Positions 48,677-58,342 of a DNA stretch of 64,000 nucleotides are shown one piece after another. The DNA is from Variovorax soli NBRC 106424 (GTDB lineage: Bacteria; Pseudomonadota; Gammaproteobacteria; Burkholderiales; Burkholderiaceae_C). The notes under the pieces were generated by a model. The model was not told the origin of the DNA and did no database searches. It saw only the letters and a list, made by a program, of their open reading frames with translations. Positions within the stretch are counted from its first letter, which is position 1. Each line of letters starts with the position of its first letter. Made by a program: the position numbers and the translations under genes. The stretch is from assembly GCF_001591385.1 (NCBI RefSeq), contig NZ_BCUU01000010.1, positions 22,966 to 86,965 on the forward strand. Reading direction: 5' to 3'.

Positions 48677-50376
48677 GGCTTCGCCCCGGATGGCCCGCCC
48701 GCAGGCGGCGCGGGCGATGCAGGGGGCGCAGCCGGCGTGGGCCGCTCCACCTGCAGCATGAACTTGCGCGCCAGCAGCGCAGTGGGCGAGGTCTGGATGT
48801 TGCGCATCCAGGTCTCGGCATTCTGCTCGGCCAGCGCCTGCATTTCCTTGCCGCCCTTCTGGTCCTTGTCCTTGTCGAACTCGATCTTGTCGGGCCGCTG
48901 GTCGGGCGCCTCTTCCTCGCCATCCTTTTCCTGCCTGGCGATCAGCGCCTGCATCAGGGCAAGGTTGTCTTTCGCTTCCTTCCAGTCGGGCCGCTCCTGC
49001 AGCGCCTGGGTGTAGAAGGCCGCCGCCGCCGAAAATCGACGGCGCTGCGCCAGCGCGTTGCCCTGGTTGAAGGCGCTCTCGGGCGAGTTCACCTGCGCGA
49101 AGGCCTGCTGCGCGGCGTCGTAGCGCGCGGCCCGGTACAGCGCCACGCCGCGCCACATGGGGTCGGTGAACAGCGCCGCCGCTTTCTCGAACTCGCCGTT
49201 TTCGAAGGCGCGGCGGGCCTGCTGGTCGGGCGTGAGCCACAGGTCGATGAAGCGCCACGGCCGCGGCCCCGCCGCGGCATCGGCCGCCGCCGGCGCGTCG
49301 GCGGCAGTGCTCGTCACCAGTTGCGCCAGGGCTTCGCGCGGCAGACCCGCGCCCGCCAGCACCGCGGCCATCAGCCACGTCCCGAGCCAGCGCACCGTCC
49401 AGCCCTTGCGGAACCACAGCGCCGACAGCAATGCGATGGGCAGCATCAGCCACCAGCCCGATTCCTTCCAGCGCGCATTGGATTGCGACTCCTTCTGCGC
49501 CAGGTGCGACTGCACCCGATGCTGCACCCAGGCCACGTCGTCGTCGCCATCCAGCGTGACTGTGGCCACCGGCACATCGGCATCGCGGCCCAGGCGCTTG
49601 AGCGCCTCCACATCGAGCCGGGCGAAGGCGGGCCGGTTGGCGCTGCCCGGCGCGCCGTCGTCCTGCGCCTTCAGCGGCCCGCCCTTCTCGGTGCCGAAGC
49701 CCAGCACCACCGGCAGGCTGCGCCCGCTGTCCACCTGGGCCTTGAAGGCCTCGGTGGCCCCCGGCTCGACGCCGTCGGTGAAGAAGACGATGGTGCCGGC
49801 CGTGTCTTCCTTGGCCATGTCCGCATCGATGGTGCGCAGCGCCAGCGCGGTGTTCTTGCCCGGGCGCGGCATGATGCCGGTCTGCAGCGCATCGACGAAG
49901 GTCTGGATCAGCCGCGCGTCGTCGGTGAGGGGCAGCACCAGGTGCGTGCTGCCGGCATAGGCATAGATGGCCGTGCGCGCGCCCTGGCGCAGCGCCAGCA
50001 GCGACTTCACCTTGAGCTTGGCGCGCTCCAGCCGCGTCGGGCTGACATCCACCGCATCCATGGTGGCCGACAGGTCGATGGCAATGGCCAGCGGCGCCTT
50101 CTCTTCCAGGAACGGCGGCCGCTCGCGCTCCCAGGTGGGGCCGGCCATGGCCAGTGCGCCCAGCGCCATCAGGGCCGAGGTGAGATGCACCGGGCGCAGG
50201 TGCCAGCGGCCGCGCCGCTCCACCACCAGCGCGTCCAGCAGGTGCGGCGCGATGCTGCGGCGCCAGCGCTTGCGCACATCGTCCTGCCAGCCCACGGCCC
50301 ACAGCAGCAGGCCGGCCGGCAGCAGCGCCAGCAGCCACCAGGGCCGCAGGAAGTGGAACTGGGCCAGGCTATCCAT
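48673..50376 (-). CDS. batB: VWA plus TPR membrane protein (BatB/BatC fusion)
   Basis: 567-residue fusion of BatB and BatC. Two N-terminal helices (PWWLLALLPAGLLLWAVGW, SALMALGALAMAG) precede the VWA domain, whose MIDAS is DLSATM (Thr in place of the usual second Ser), with the metal-site Asp in FFTDGVEPG. Two more helices follow near 350-400. The C-terminal part has TPR-like units (ARRAFENGEFEKAAALF, ALYRAARYDAAQQAF, AFNQGNALAQRRRFSAAAAFYTQALQ) and a very charged tail ending Pro/Ala-rich. It overlaps BatA by one base (TGATG) and BatD by four. It probably scaffolds the complex on the membrane. Confidence 0.85.
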   Translation of the reverse strand: MDSLAQFHFLRPWWLLALLPAGLLLWAVGWQDDVRKRWRRSIAPHLLDALVVERRGRWHLRPVHLTSALMALGALAMAGPTWERERPPFLEEKAPLAIAIDLSATMDAVDVSPTRLERAKLKVKSLLALRQGARTAIYAYAGSTHLVLPLTDDARLIQTFVDALQTGIMPRPGKNTALALRTIDADMAKEDTAGTIVFFTDGVEPGATEAFKAQVDSGRSLPVVLGFGTEKGGPLKAQDDGAPGSANRPAFARLDVEALKRLGRDADVPVATVTLDGDDDVAWVQHRVQSHLAQKESQSNARWKESGWWLMLPIALLSALWFRKGWTVRWLGTWLMAAVLAGAGLPREALAQLVTSTAADAPAAADAAAGPRPWRFIDLWLTPDQQARRAFENGEFEKAAALFTDPMWRGVALYRAARYDAAQQAFAQVNSPESAFNQGNALAQRRRFSAAAAFYTQALQERPDWKEAKDNLALMQALIARQEKDGEEEAPDQRPDKIEFDKDKDQKGGKEMQALAEQNAETWMRNIQTSPTALLARKFMLQVERPTPAAPPASPAPPAGGPSGAKP

Positions 50377-51422
50377 CAGGCGCCGCCTCCCTGCTGCGCC
50401 GGCCTGCCCTCGTCCGCCCCTTCGTCCGCCGCGCGCGCGGCGGATGCGCGCCGCGCCAGCGCCCAGGAGGCCATCAGCAGCTGGTAGGCGATGACGATCA
50501 GCACCGCGGCGCCCAGCGGCCACATGAAAAGCTCGCGCCGCGGGCGCCACGACAGCGTCTTCTGGTTGTGCGGCGTGATGCGGTCGAGCGTGGCGTAAAT
50601 CTGCTCCAGCTCGCCCTGGTTGCCCGCAAAGAAAAAGCGCCCGCCGGTTGTGGCCGCCAGCCGCCGCAGCAGTTCGAGGTCGACCTTGTCCTCGCCGCTG
50701 GCGTTGGGGTCGCCGATGCCCACCGTGTGCAGCGTCACGCCGCGCTCCTTGGCAATCTCGGCGGCCTTGGGCGGCGGCATCTTGCTGGCGGTGTCGTTGC
50801 CGTCGGTGAGCAGGATCATCACCTTCTGCGGCGCCTTGCTGTGCTCGAACATCTTGATGCCCAGGCCCACCGCATCGCCCATCGCCGTACTGGGCCCGGC
50901 CATGCCCGGCAGCATCTCGTCGATCATGGTCTGCACCAGGGCATGGTCCATGGTGAAGGGCACCTGCGGATACGGCGCGTCGCCGAACACCACCAGGCCG
51001 ATGCGGTCGCCCTGGCGACGGCCGACGAAGTCGTGCACCACCTGGCGCACCGCATCCACCCGCGCAATGACCGCGCCGTCGGGGCGCTTGTAGTCGCGCG
51101 CATCCATCGACTGGGACAGGTCGAGCGCCAGCAGCAGGTCGCGCGCCGGCTGGATCTTCTGGATGGGCGGCTCCACGAACTGCGGCCGCGCCAGCGCCAG
51201 CACCACCAGCGCCCACGCCACCGGCGCCAGCAGTTTCTGCAGCCAGTGCCGGCGCGGCACCACGGCGCCGGGCGCAGGCTTGAGGCCGGCGGCACTGGCG
51301 ACTTCACCGAAGAACGGCAGGCGCACCGAGGCGCTCTCCTCGCGGTAGGCCGGCATGAGCCACCACACCAGCAGGGGCAGCGGCAGCAGCGCCAGCAGCC
51401 AGGGATATTCAAGTTGATACAT
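50376..51422 (-). CDS. batA: VWA domain membrane protein (BatA)
   Basis: 348-residue membrane protein of the BatA/YfbK-like type. It opens with EYPWLLALLPLPLLVWWLMPAY, then a short loop (FFGEVAS) and a second helix WALVVLALARP. The VWA domain has an intact MIDAS (DLSQSMD; Asp101, Ser103, Ser105), Thr in GPSTAMGDAV and Asp in ILLTDGND. A third helix lies near the C-terminus (WPLGAAVLIVIAYQLLMASWAL). Its start at 51422 lies 14 bases inside the preceding DUF4381 gene. It belongs to the MoxR-DUF58-VWA set, where VWA proteins are partners of the AAA+ ATPase. Confidence 0.87.
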   Translation of the reverse strand: MYQLEYPWLLALLPLPLLVWWLMPAYREESASVRLPFFGEVASAAGLKPAPGAVVPRRHWLQKLLAPVAWALVVLALARPQFVEPPIQKIQPARDLLLALDLSQSMDARDYKRPDGAVIARVDAVRQVVHDFVGRRQGDRIGLVVFGDAPYPQVPFTMDHALVQTMIDEMLPGMAGPSTAMGDAVGLGIKMFEHSKAPQKVMILLTDGNDTASKMPPPKAAEIAKERGVTLHTVGIGDPNASGEDKVDLELLRRLAATTGGRFFFAGNQGELEQIYATLDRITPHNQKTLSWRPRRELFMWPLGAAVLIVIAYQLLMASWALARRASAARAADEGADEGRPAQQGGGA

Positions 51423-51924
51423 GGCCCTGGATCCACTGGCGCGAGGCCTCGATGACCGCTTTCACGTCATGGCGCGGCACGCGCCGCAGCGCGGCGGCGT
51501 CGTGGTACTGCACGTCGCGCACCAGTGGCGCCAGCGCCTGCGCCGCGTTCAGTGCGTGGCCGGCATTGGCTTGAAGGAACTGCGCCCAGTCCTCCCCGCT
51601 TCGCCCAGCCACCTGCTCGCGCGGCCAGGCCGCCAGCGCGCAGCGCTTGATCAGTTCGGGCAAGGCAGCCAGCACCACCGGGCCGAGGCCGGCATCGGCC
51701 TGCCAGCGCTGCTCCAGCCGGCGCAGCTCGGCCAGCGCATCGCGCCGGTAGCGGTTGCGCCACCAGCGCCGCGCGCCGCGCCAGGCGAGCCACAGTGCGA
51801 GCACGGCCAGCACGGCGCCCAGCACTTCCCAACCGACGGTCTGCGGCATCCACGATACCGGCGGCGGCTGCACCACGTCGGCCAGTTGCGAGAGCGAGGG
51901 GGTCGGCGTGCCGGCGTCGCTCAT
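51409..51924 (-). CDS. DUF4381 family membrane protein
   Basis: Small 171-residue protein of unknown function that regularly sits between DUF58 and VWA genes in MoxR operons. A single helix (VGWEVLGAVLAVLALWLAW) is followed by a basic stretch (RRWWRNRYRRDALAELRRLEQRW) and a helical domain with KRCALAAWPREQVAGRSGEDWAQFL. The start at 51924 overlaps the DUF58 stop (TGATG). It overlaps BatA by 14 bases. It is predicted to be a membrane-tethered adaptor. Confidence 0.78.
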   Translation of the reverse strand: MSDAGTPTPSLSQLADVVQPPPVSWMPQTVGWEVLGAVLAVLALWLAWRGARRWWRNRYRRDALAELRRLEQRWQADAGLGPVVLAALPELIKRCALAAWPREQVAGRSGEDWAQFLQANAGHALNAAQALAPLVRDVQYHDAAALRRVPRHDVKAVIEASRQWIQGHVST

Positions 51925-52985
51925 CACCGGCTCCCGCGCCCGGTGGGCAGGTTGTCCTGTCCGAGCAGGCGGCGCAGTTGCGGCGCGGTTTCCTCGGCCG
52001 CCGACAGCGGCAGCACCGGCACGCCGATGCGATGCCGCCACTCGAACAGCTCGCGGCTGCGCTCGCTCACGAACTGCGCAATGCCCTTGCGCACCGCGTC
52101 GCGGCCCAGGCCGAGCTCCACCTGCAGTTCGCCGTCGCTCACCACCAGGTCGCCCGACGGCGGCAGCTCGCTCAGGAAGGGGTCGTGCACCACCACCGCC
52201 AGCAGGTCGTTGCGGGCCGCAATGCGCGTCATCAGCTCGCGGGTGAGTTCGTCATGCCCGTCGAAATCGCTCACCACCACCACCAGGTGGTCGTGGTGAG
52301 CGAGCCGGGCAGCCTGCTGCAGCGCCTTGTTGAGCTGCGATGCGCCCCGCCCCGCCGGCGCATCCGCCCGCAGCCGCTGGTTGCGCCGGGCGATCTCGCC
52401 CAGCAGCTGCTGCACCGCGTCGCGGCTTCGCTTGGGGCGCAGCTGGGTGAAGTCGTCGTCCCCGAACACCAGGCCGCCGACCCTGTCGCCGTCCATCAGC
52501 ACGCGCCAGGCCACCAGGGCGGCGGCTTCGGCGGCGCTCACCGACTTCATCGCGCGCCGGGTGCCGAAGAACATGTTCATGCGCTGGTCCACCAGCAGCA
52601 GCACCGGCCGGTCCTTTTCTTCGGAGTACACCCGCACATGCGGCACGCCGCTGCGCGCGGTCACGCGCCAGTCCATGCTGCGGATGTCGTCGCCCGGCAG
52701 GTAGACGCGCAGTTCCTCGAAGTCGAGGCCGCGCCCGCGCACCCGCGAGGCATGCCGCCCGGCCAGCACGCTGTGCACCGGCTGGCGCGGCTTGAAATGG
52801 AATTCGCGCGCGGCCATTTCCAGGCTGGCCAGGTGGGCCGAGTCCACGTGGACGCCACCGATGGCCTCCGCCGCGCCGCTCGCTGCCCCGGACGCCCGTT
52901 CCGCCGGGCGCCGCGCCAGCCGCGCGGACAGCGCATGGCCCGCCCGTGCCAGGCCGGCCAGGTGCAGACGCTTGCCGTTGAACAT
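51924..52985 (-). CDS. DUF58 domain-containing protein
   Basis: Cytoplasmic 353-residue protein of the DUF58 family. LEMAAREFHFKPRQPVHSVLAGRHASRVRGRGLDFEELRVYLPGDDIRSMDWRVTAR is the family hallmark (R-x-Y-x-x-G-D-D-x-R-x-I/M-D-W), followed by a VWA-like fold with the degraded MIDAS region LLLVDQRMNMFFG, so metal binding is doubtful. I start at ATG 52985 (MFNGKRLHLAGLA); the frame is open upstream but overlaps moxR. It lies 35 bases after MoxR. DUF58 proteins partner with MoxR ATPases. Confidence 0.85.
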   Translation of the reverse strand: MFNGKRLHLAGLARAGHALSARLARRPAERASGAASGAAEAIGGVHVDSAHLASLEMAAREFHFKPRQPVHSVLAGRHASRVRGRGLDFEELRVYLPGDDIRSMDWRVTARSGVPHVRVYSEEKDRPVLLLVDQRMNMFFGTRRAMKSVSAAEAAALVAWRVLMDGDRVGGLVFGDDDFTQLRPKRSRDAVQQLLGEIARRNQRLRADAPAGRGASQLNKALQQAARLAHHDHLVVVVSDFDGHDELTRELMTRIAARNDLLAVVVHDPFLSELPPSGDLVVSDGELQVELGLGRDAVRKGIAQFVSERSRELFEWRHRIGVPVLPLSAAEETAPQLRRLLGQDNLPTGRGSR

Positions 52986-53020
52986 CCCGATCCAGTCCCG
53001 CTGCGCGGCTTGCCGCCGCC

Positions 53021-54001
<981 letters not shown>

Positions 54002-54024
54002 GGAAAGTCCCTTGCCTTGTGTGT

Positions 54025-56610
54025 CTAGCGGACGCCGCCAGTGAACCACTGGAAATACGGGTTGGCGGGCGCGGCCTGCATCAACTGCCGGATGTCGCCC
54101 GCCCAGCCCTCGCGGTCGCCCTGGTAGGCGCGAAGCCCGGCCGTGTAGAAAAGATAGAGCAGATCGCGCTCGCGGGCGATCCCTTGCAGCAGCGCGTCGT
54201 CGGCGCCGACCAGCGGCGGCTCGGTGTGCATGTCGAGCATGGTGCTGAGCACCTTCGGGAAATCCTCGCGCCGAACCCAGCTGGCGTATTCGATGCGGGG
54301 CCGGTCGTCGGTGACGGCCGGCGCGTTGCCCGCATAGCGCTCCAGCATGGCGCGGTCGCCGACCCAGGTGGCCAGCAGCGCCGCCGGCGAATCCACGCCC
54401 ACTTCGCGCAGGGCCTGGGCCACTTCGGGCTGGGCCATGCGCGTGGTGATGCGCGAGGCGTCGAGCGCCATGGGCTGCATCGAGCCCACCAGCATCATCT
54501 CGTGCAGCTCGGTGGTCCAGAGCGTGGCATGCGGGAACACGGCCAGGAAGCTCTGCACCAGCGCGCGCGTGTCCTCGTCATTCTGCGTGGGCAGCGGCAG
54601 CCACTGCGCCACCATGCCGCCGGGCTGCAGGCGGCTGGCCGCCAGGCGATAGAAGTCGGTGGAATACAGGTTGACCACGCCTGCAGCGGAAGGCGGCGGC
54701 GGCTCCAGCGTGACGAGGTCGTACTGCGCAGTGCTCTGCAGCAGCTCGCGGCGGCCGTCGCGCACGCGGATCTGCATGCGTGCGTCGCCGGTGAGCCCGT
54801 AGTTGCCGCGGAACTGCGGCGCCGCGCGCACCACGGCCGGCAGCAGTTCGGCCACCACGCGCTCCTGCAGCCCCGGATAGGCCAGCAAGGCGCCGCCGGT
54901 GATGCCGGTGCCCAGGCCGATGACCAGCGCCGACCTGGGCTCGCCGCCGTGCACGATGAGCGGCAACAGCGCCTGCAGGCGCATGTAGCGCAGCGATGTC
55001 ATGGCGTCGCCCGAGTTGGACACGCCCTGGATGTAGAGGCGGTTGAACCGGTTCTGCCCGGCGCGCTGCTTCACCACCGCCACCGTGGCGCCGCGGCTTT
55101 CCTCGTAGGCCACCAGTTCGCCGCCGCGCGCCTGCGTCAGCAGGCGCGCCAGGCGATCGGGCGGCGCCAGCATGGCGCCGGCGGCCACGAAGCCCGTCAA
55201 CACGGCCACGCCCCAGCGCGGCACCGCGCGAACGCCCGGCACCGCCCAGGCGGCGACCAGTCCGAGAAGGCAGGCAGCCGCGGCCAGCACCGCCAGCGTG
55301 CGAACCAGCCCGAGCAGCGGCACCAGCACAAAACCCGCCAGCAAAGTGCCGGCGATGCCGCCCAGGGTATTGAGCGCCAGCACCGTTCCCACTTCGCGCC
55401 CCACGCCCCGGCCCGCCGCGGCCAGCCGCAGCGCCACTGGAAACGCCGCACCCAGCAGCAGCGTGGGCAGGAAGACGATGCACAGCGCCGCCGTGGCAAA
55501 GCGCGCGCACATGGCGGCCAGCAGGCTGCCGGTGGCGCTGCGCGCCCATTGCGAAGCCAGCGACTGCAATTGCAGCAGCCATTCGCCCAGCAGCGCCACT
55601 TCGAGCAGCGCCAGGGCGCCGGCCGCGCCGATGAGCATCGCGAACACGCCCCAGGGGTCGCTCAGCCGGTCGGCCCGGCGCGCGATCCAGGCGCTGCCGA
55701 GCATCAGCCCGAGCAGGTAGGTGGCCAGCACGATCGAGAACGCCACGCTGCGCGTGCTGATGAACTGCACGATGGCCTGCGACCAGACCACCTCGTAGCC
55801 CAGCGCCAGGCCACCGGCCACGGCATAGAGCGCCACCGCCAGCCGGGCCTGCCGCGCCCTCGCCTCGTCTGCGGCGGGCGTCAAGGCCTGCGGGGCGGCC
55901 GGAACCGGCCCTGCGTCGGCGGGCATGCCCGCCTCAGCCGGTGCACGCGCGGCCAGCACCCACGCCACGCCGGCGACCAGCACATTGAGCAGGGCCGCCA
56001 CCAACGCACTGCCGCGCAATCCGAACCAGGGAATGAAGCAGAACGCCGCCAGCAAGGTGCCGGCAATGGCGCCCAGCGTGTTGGCCGCATAGAGGCGCCC
56101 GCCCGCCCAGCCGCGCTGCGCCACCAGGGGCCGCAGCGCCCGCATCAGCACAGGCAGCGTGCCCCCCAGGAGCGCGGCGGGAAGCGCCACCAGCAGCAGC
56201 GGCAGCAGCCAGGCCAGCGGGCCGACGCGCGATTCGAGCCAGACGAAGGGAACCGCGACGGCGCCCAGCGCGAGGGTGACGGCCAGTCCCAACACGCCGG
56301 CCGCAAGTTCCAGCGCGGCATACAGGCGCCAGGGTTGCCCGGCGCCGTCGGCCAGCCGGCCGAACAGCCAGCCGCCCACGGCCAGGCCGGCGAAGAAGGC
56401 GCCGACGCCCAGGCTCACGGCATGGACGTCCACCCCGACCACCAGCGAGAGCTGGCGGATCCACAGCACCTGGTACACCAGCGCCGCGGTGCCCGAGGCG
56501 AACAGGAGCGCGGCGGGCCAGCCCAGCCGCACGCCGCCCTGAACCGTCGCCGCTGCGCGGCCTTGCGGCGAGGCCGCCTTGGCCTTGCCTCGCCCCATCA
56601 CTCCCTGCAC
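54025..56610 (-). CDS. Membrane-fused spermidine synthase-like protein
   Basis: Very large 861-residue protein. The first 550 residues have about fourteen hydrophobic segments, built like two related MFS-type halves (LFASGTAALVYQVLWIRQLSLVVGV and AVAGGLALGYEVVWSQAIVQFI). The C-terminal 300 residues are a SAM/polyamine-synthase fold with the nucleotide motif VIGLGTGITGG. The catalytic Asp region of true spermidine synthases is replaced by LVTLEPPPPSAAG, so polyamine synthesis is doubtful. This membrane plus synthase layout is known in bacteria but of unknown role. It lies between arylsulfatase and MoxR genes with short gaps (10 and 23 bases). Confidence 0.8.
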   Translation of the reverse strand: MQGVMGRGKAKAASPQGRAAATVQGGVRLGWPAALLFASGTAALVYQVLWIRQLSLVVGVDVHAVSLGVGAFFAGLAVGGWLFGRLADGAGQPWRLYAALELAAGVLGLAVTLALGAVAVPFVWLESRVGPLAWLLPLLLVALPAALLGGTLPVLMRALRPLVAQRGWAGGRLYAANTLGAIAGTLLAAFCFIPWFGLRGSALVAALLNVLVAGVAWVLAARAPAEAGMPADAGPVPAAPQALTPAADEARARQARLAVALYAVAGGLALGYEVVWSQAIVQFISTRSVAFSIVLATYLLGLMLGSAWIARRADRLSDPWGVFAMLIGAAGALALLEVALLGEWLLQLQSLASQWARSATGSLLAAMCARFATAALCIVFLPTLLLGAAFPVALRLAAAGRGVGREVGTVLALNTLGGIAGTLLAGFVLVPLLGLVRTLAVLAAAACLLGLVAAWAVPGVRAVPRWGVAVLTGFVAAGAMLAPPDRLARLLTQARGGELVAYEESRGATVAVVKQRAGQNRFNRLYIQGVSNSGDAMTSLRYMRLQALLPLIVHGGEPRSALVIGLGTGITGGALLAYPGLQERVVAELLPAVVRAAPQFRGNYGLTGDARMQIRVRDGRRELLQSTAQYDLVTLEPPPPSAAGVVNLYSTDFYRLAASRLQPGGMVAQWLPLPTQNDEDTRALVQSFLAVFPHATLWTTELHEMMLVGSMQPMALDASRITTRMAQPEVAQALREVGVDSPAALLATWVGDRAMLERYAGNAPAVTDDRPRIEYASWVRREDFPKVLSTMLDMHTEPPLVGADDALLQGIARERDLLYLFYTAGLRAYQGDREGWAGDIRQLMQAAPANPYFQWFTGGVR

Positions 56611-56620
56611 CCGGTCACCG

Positions 56621-58315
56621 TCACTTCTTCTGCGAGGCCTGGGCTTGCTGTTGCTGGCGCTGGATGGCCGCCCTGACCTTGTCCTTCACGTCGGCCACCG
56701 TCTGGTCGATGGTGAAGCTGGCAGGCATCTGGCTGGGCGGATAGTTGACGAAGGTCTGCAGGAACTGAGCCGCGCGGCGGTTCGCCTCGAGCACCACGTA
56801 GGGGTTCTCGAACTGCCACTGGTCGTACTGCGACGTGGGGCCGACGCTCGCCCGCTCGTACGGGTCCATGCGCAGGTTGTAAAGGTTGGGCGCGCGCAGG
56901 CAGGTGAGCGGCTCCTTCCAGATCTGCATGGACCCTGGGGCGCGCTGCTCGCAGAACACGACCTTCCAGGCCGTGGGCGTGGTCGCGCCCGGCAGCAGGG
57001 TGTCGTAGCGCATGGCCACGAGCTCGGCATCGTCGTCGAAATAGTAGAACTCGTTGCGTGCACTCTTGTCGGTCTGGCCGAGAAGAAGCGGCAGCTGGTT
57101 GTAGCCGTCGAGATGGACCTTGGCCGTCTTGCCGCCCAGCGAGGTGCCCTTGAGCAGCTTGTCCTTGATGTTGGCGTCGCCCGCCGCCGCCAGCAGCGTG
57201 GGGAACCAGTCGAGGCCCGAGAACATCGCATTGGTGGTGGTGTTGGGCTTGATCTTGCCCGGCCAGCGCACCATGGCCGGCACGCGGAAGGCGCCCTCCC
57301 AGTTCGAGTCCTTCTCGCTGCGGAAAGGCGTGTTCGCCGCGTCGGGCCAGCTGAAGAAATTCGGCCCGTTGTCGGTGGTGTAGATGACGATGGTGTCCTT
57401 GGTGATGCCGGCGTCGTCGAGCGACTTGAGCAGCTTGCCGACGTTCTGGTCCATCTCCCACATGCCGTCGGCATATTCGTGGCCTGGGCCAAGACCGGCC
57501 TTGCCGCGGTATTCGGAGCGCACATGCGTGAAGGCGTGCATGCGGGTGAAGTTCATCCACACGAAGAAAGGCTTCTTGGCCTGCGCCTGCTTCTTGATGT
57601 AGTCGATGGCCGCGCCGGTGGTCTCGTCGTCGACGGTTTCCATCCGCTTGCGGGTCAGCGGGCCGGTGTCCTGGATCTTGCCGTCGGAGGTGGCCTTGAG
57701 CACACCGCGCGGGTTGTAGAACTTCAGGAAATCGGGATTGTTCTTGAACCAGTAGGGCCGCTCCGGCTCCTCTTCGGCATTCAGGTGATAGAGGTTTCCG
57801 AAGAACTCGTCGAAGCCGTGCTTGGTGGGCAGGAATCGGTCCTGGTCGCCCAGGTGGTTCTTGCCGAACTGCGCAGTGGCGTAGCCCAGCGGCTTGAGCG
57901 CCTGCGCGATGGTGACGTCGCGGTCCTGCAGGCCCACCGGCGCGCCTGGCATGCCCACCTTGGACATGCCGGTGCGAAACACCGTCTGGCCCGTGATGAA
58001 GGTGGAGCGCCCCGCCGTGCAGCTGTTCTCGGCGTAGTAGTCGGTGAACTTCATGCCCTCCTGGGCAATGCGGTCGATGTTGGGCGTCTGGTAGCCCACG
58101 ACGCCGTTGCCGAAGGCACTGACGTTCGCAACGCCCACGTCGTCGCCGAAGATCACCAGGATGTTCGGCTTGGAACCCTGGGCCTGATTCTGGTTCTGGG
58201 TCTGCGCCTTGGCCTGCTGTGCCTGCGCAGGCGCAAGCACGCTGCCGATGACCAGCGCGCCGGCCATGGCCAGGCGGCTTATCGCCTGCCATCGAAAGTT
58301 CATGGATCTCGTCAT
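56621..58315 (-). CDS. Exported arylsulfatase (type I sulfatase)
   Basis: Periplasmic alkaline-phosphatase-superfamily sulfatase of 564 residues with signal peptide (MTRSMNFRWQAISRLAMAGALVIGSVLAPAQAQ; ATG 58303 is an alternative start). PNILVIFGDDVGVANVSAFG gives the metal-binding Asp pair. The formylglycine motif is ENSCTAGRSTFITGQ, with Cys99 as the residue converted; Ala101 replaces the usual Pro of CxPxR, and Arg103 is kept. TTDNGPN, GAFRVPAMVRWPG and a C-terminal domain follow. The motif suggests a CxAxR-type sulfatase, which needs a suitable maturase, not present in the window. The HAD lipoprotein gene is upstream and the polyamine-synthase-like gene downstream. Confidence 0.9.
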   Translation of the reverse strand: MTRSMNFRWQAISRLAMAGALVIGSVLAPAQAQQAKAQTQNQNQAQGSKPNILVIFGDDVGVANVSAFGNGVVGYQTPNIDRIAQEGMKFTDYYAENSCTAGRSTFITGQTVFRTGMSKVGMPGAPVGLQDRDVTIAQALKPLGYATAQFGKNHLGDQDRFLPTKHGFDEFFGNLYHLNAEEEPERPYWFKNNPDFLKFYNPRGVLKATSDGKIQDTGPLTRKRMETVDDETTGAAIDYIKKQAQAKKPFFVWMNFTRMHAFTHVRSEYRGKAGLGPGHEYADGMWEMDQNVGKLLKSLDDAGITKDTIVIYTTDNGPNFFSWPDAANTPFRSEKDSNWEGAFRVPAMVRWPGKIKPNTTTNAMFSGLDWFPTLLAAAGDANIKDKLLKGTSLGGKTAKVHLDGYNQLPLLLGQTDKSARNEFYYFDDDAELVAMRYDTLLPGATTPTAWKVVFCEQRAPGSMQIWKEPLTCLRAPNLYNLRMDPYERASVGPTSQYDQWQFENPYVVLEANRRAAQFLQTFVNYPPSQMPASFTIDQTVADVKDKVRAAIQRQQQQAQASQKK

Positions 58316-58342
58316 CGATCTACTCCTTCTCGCGATGAACGT

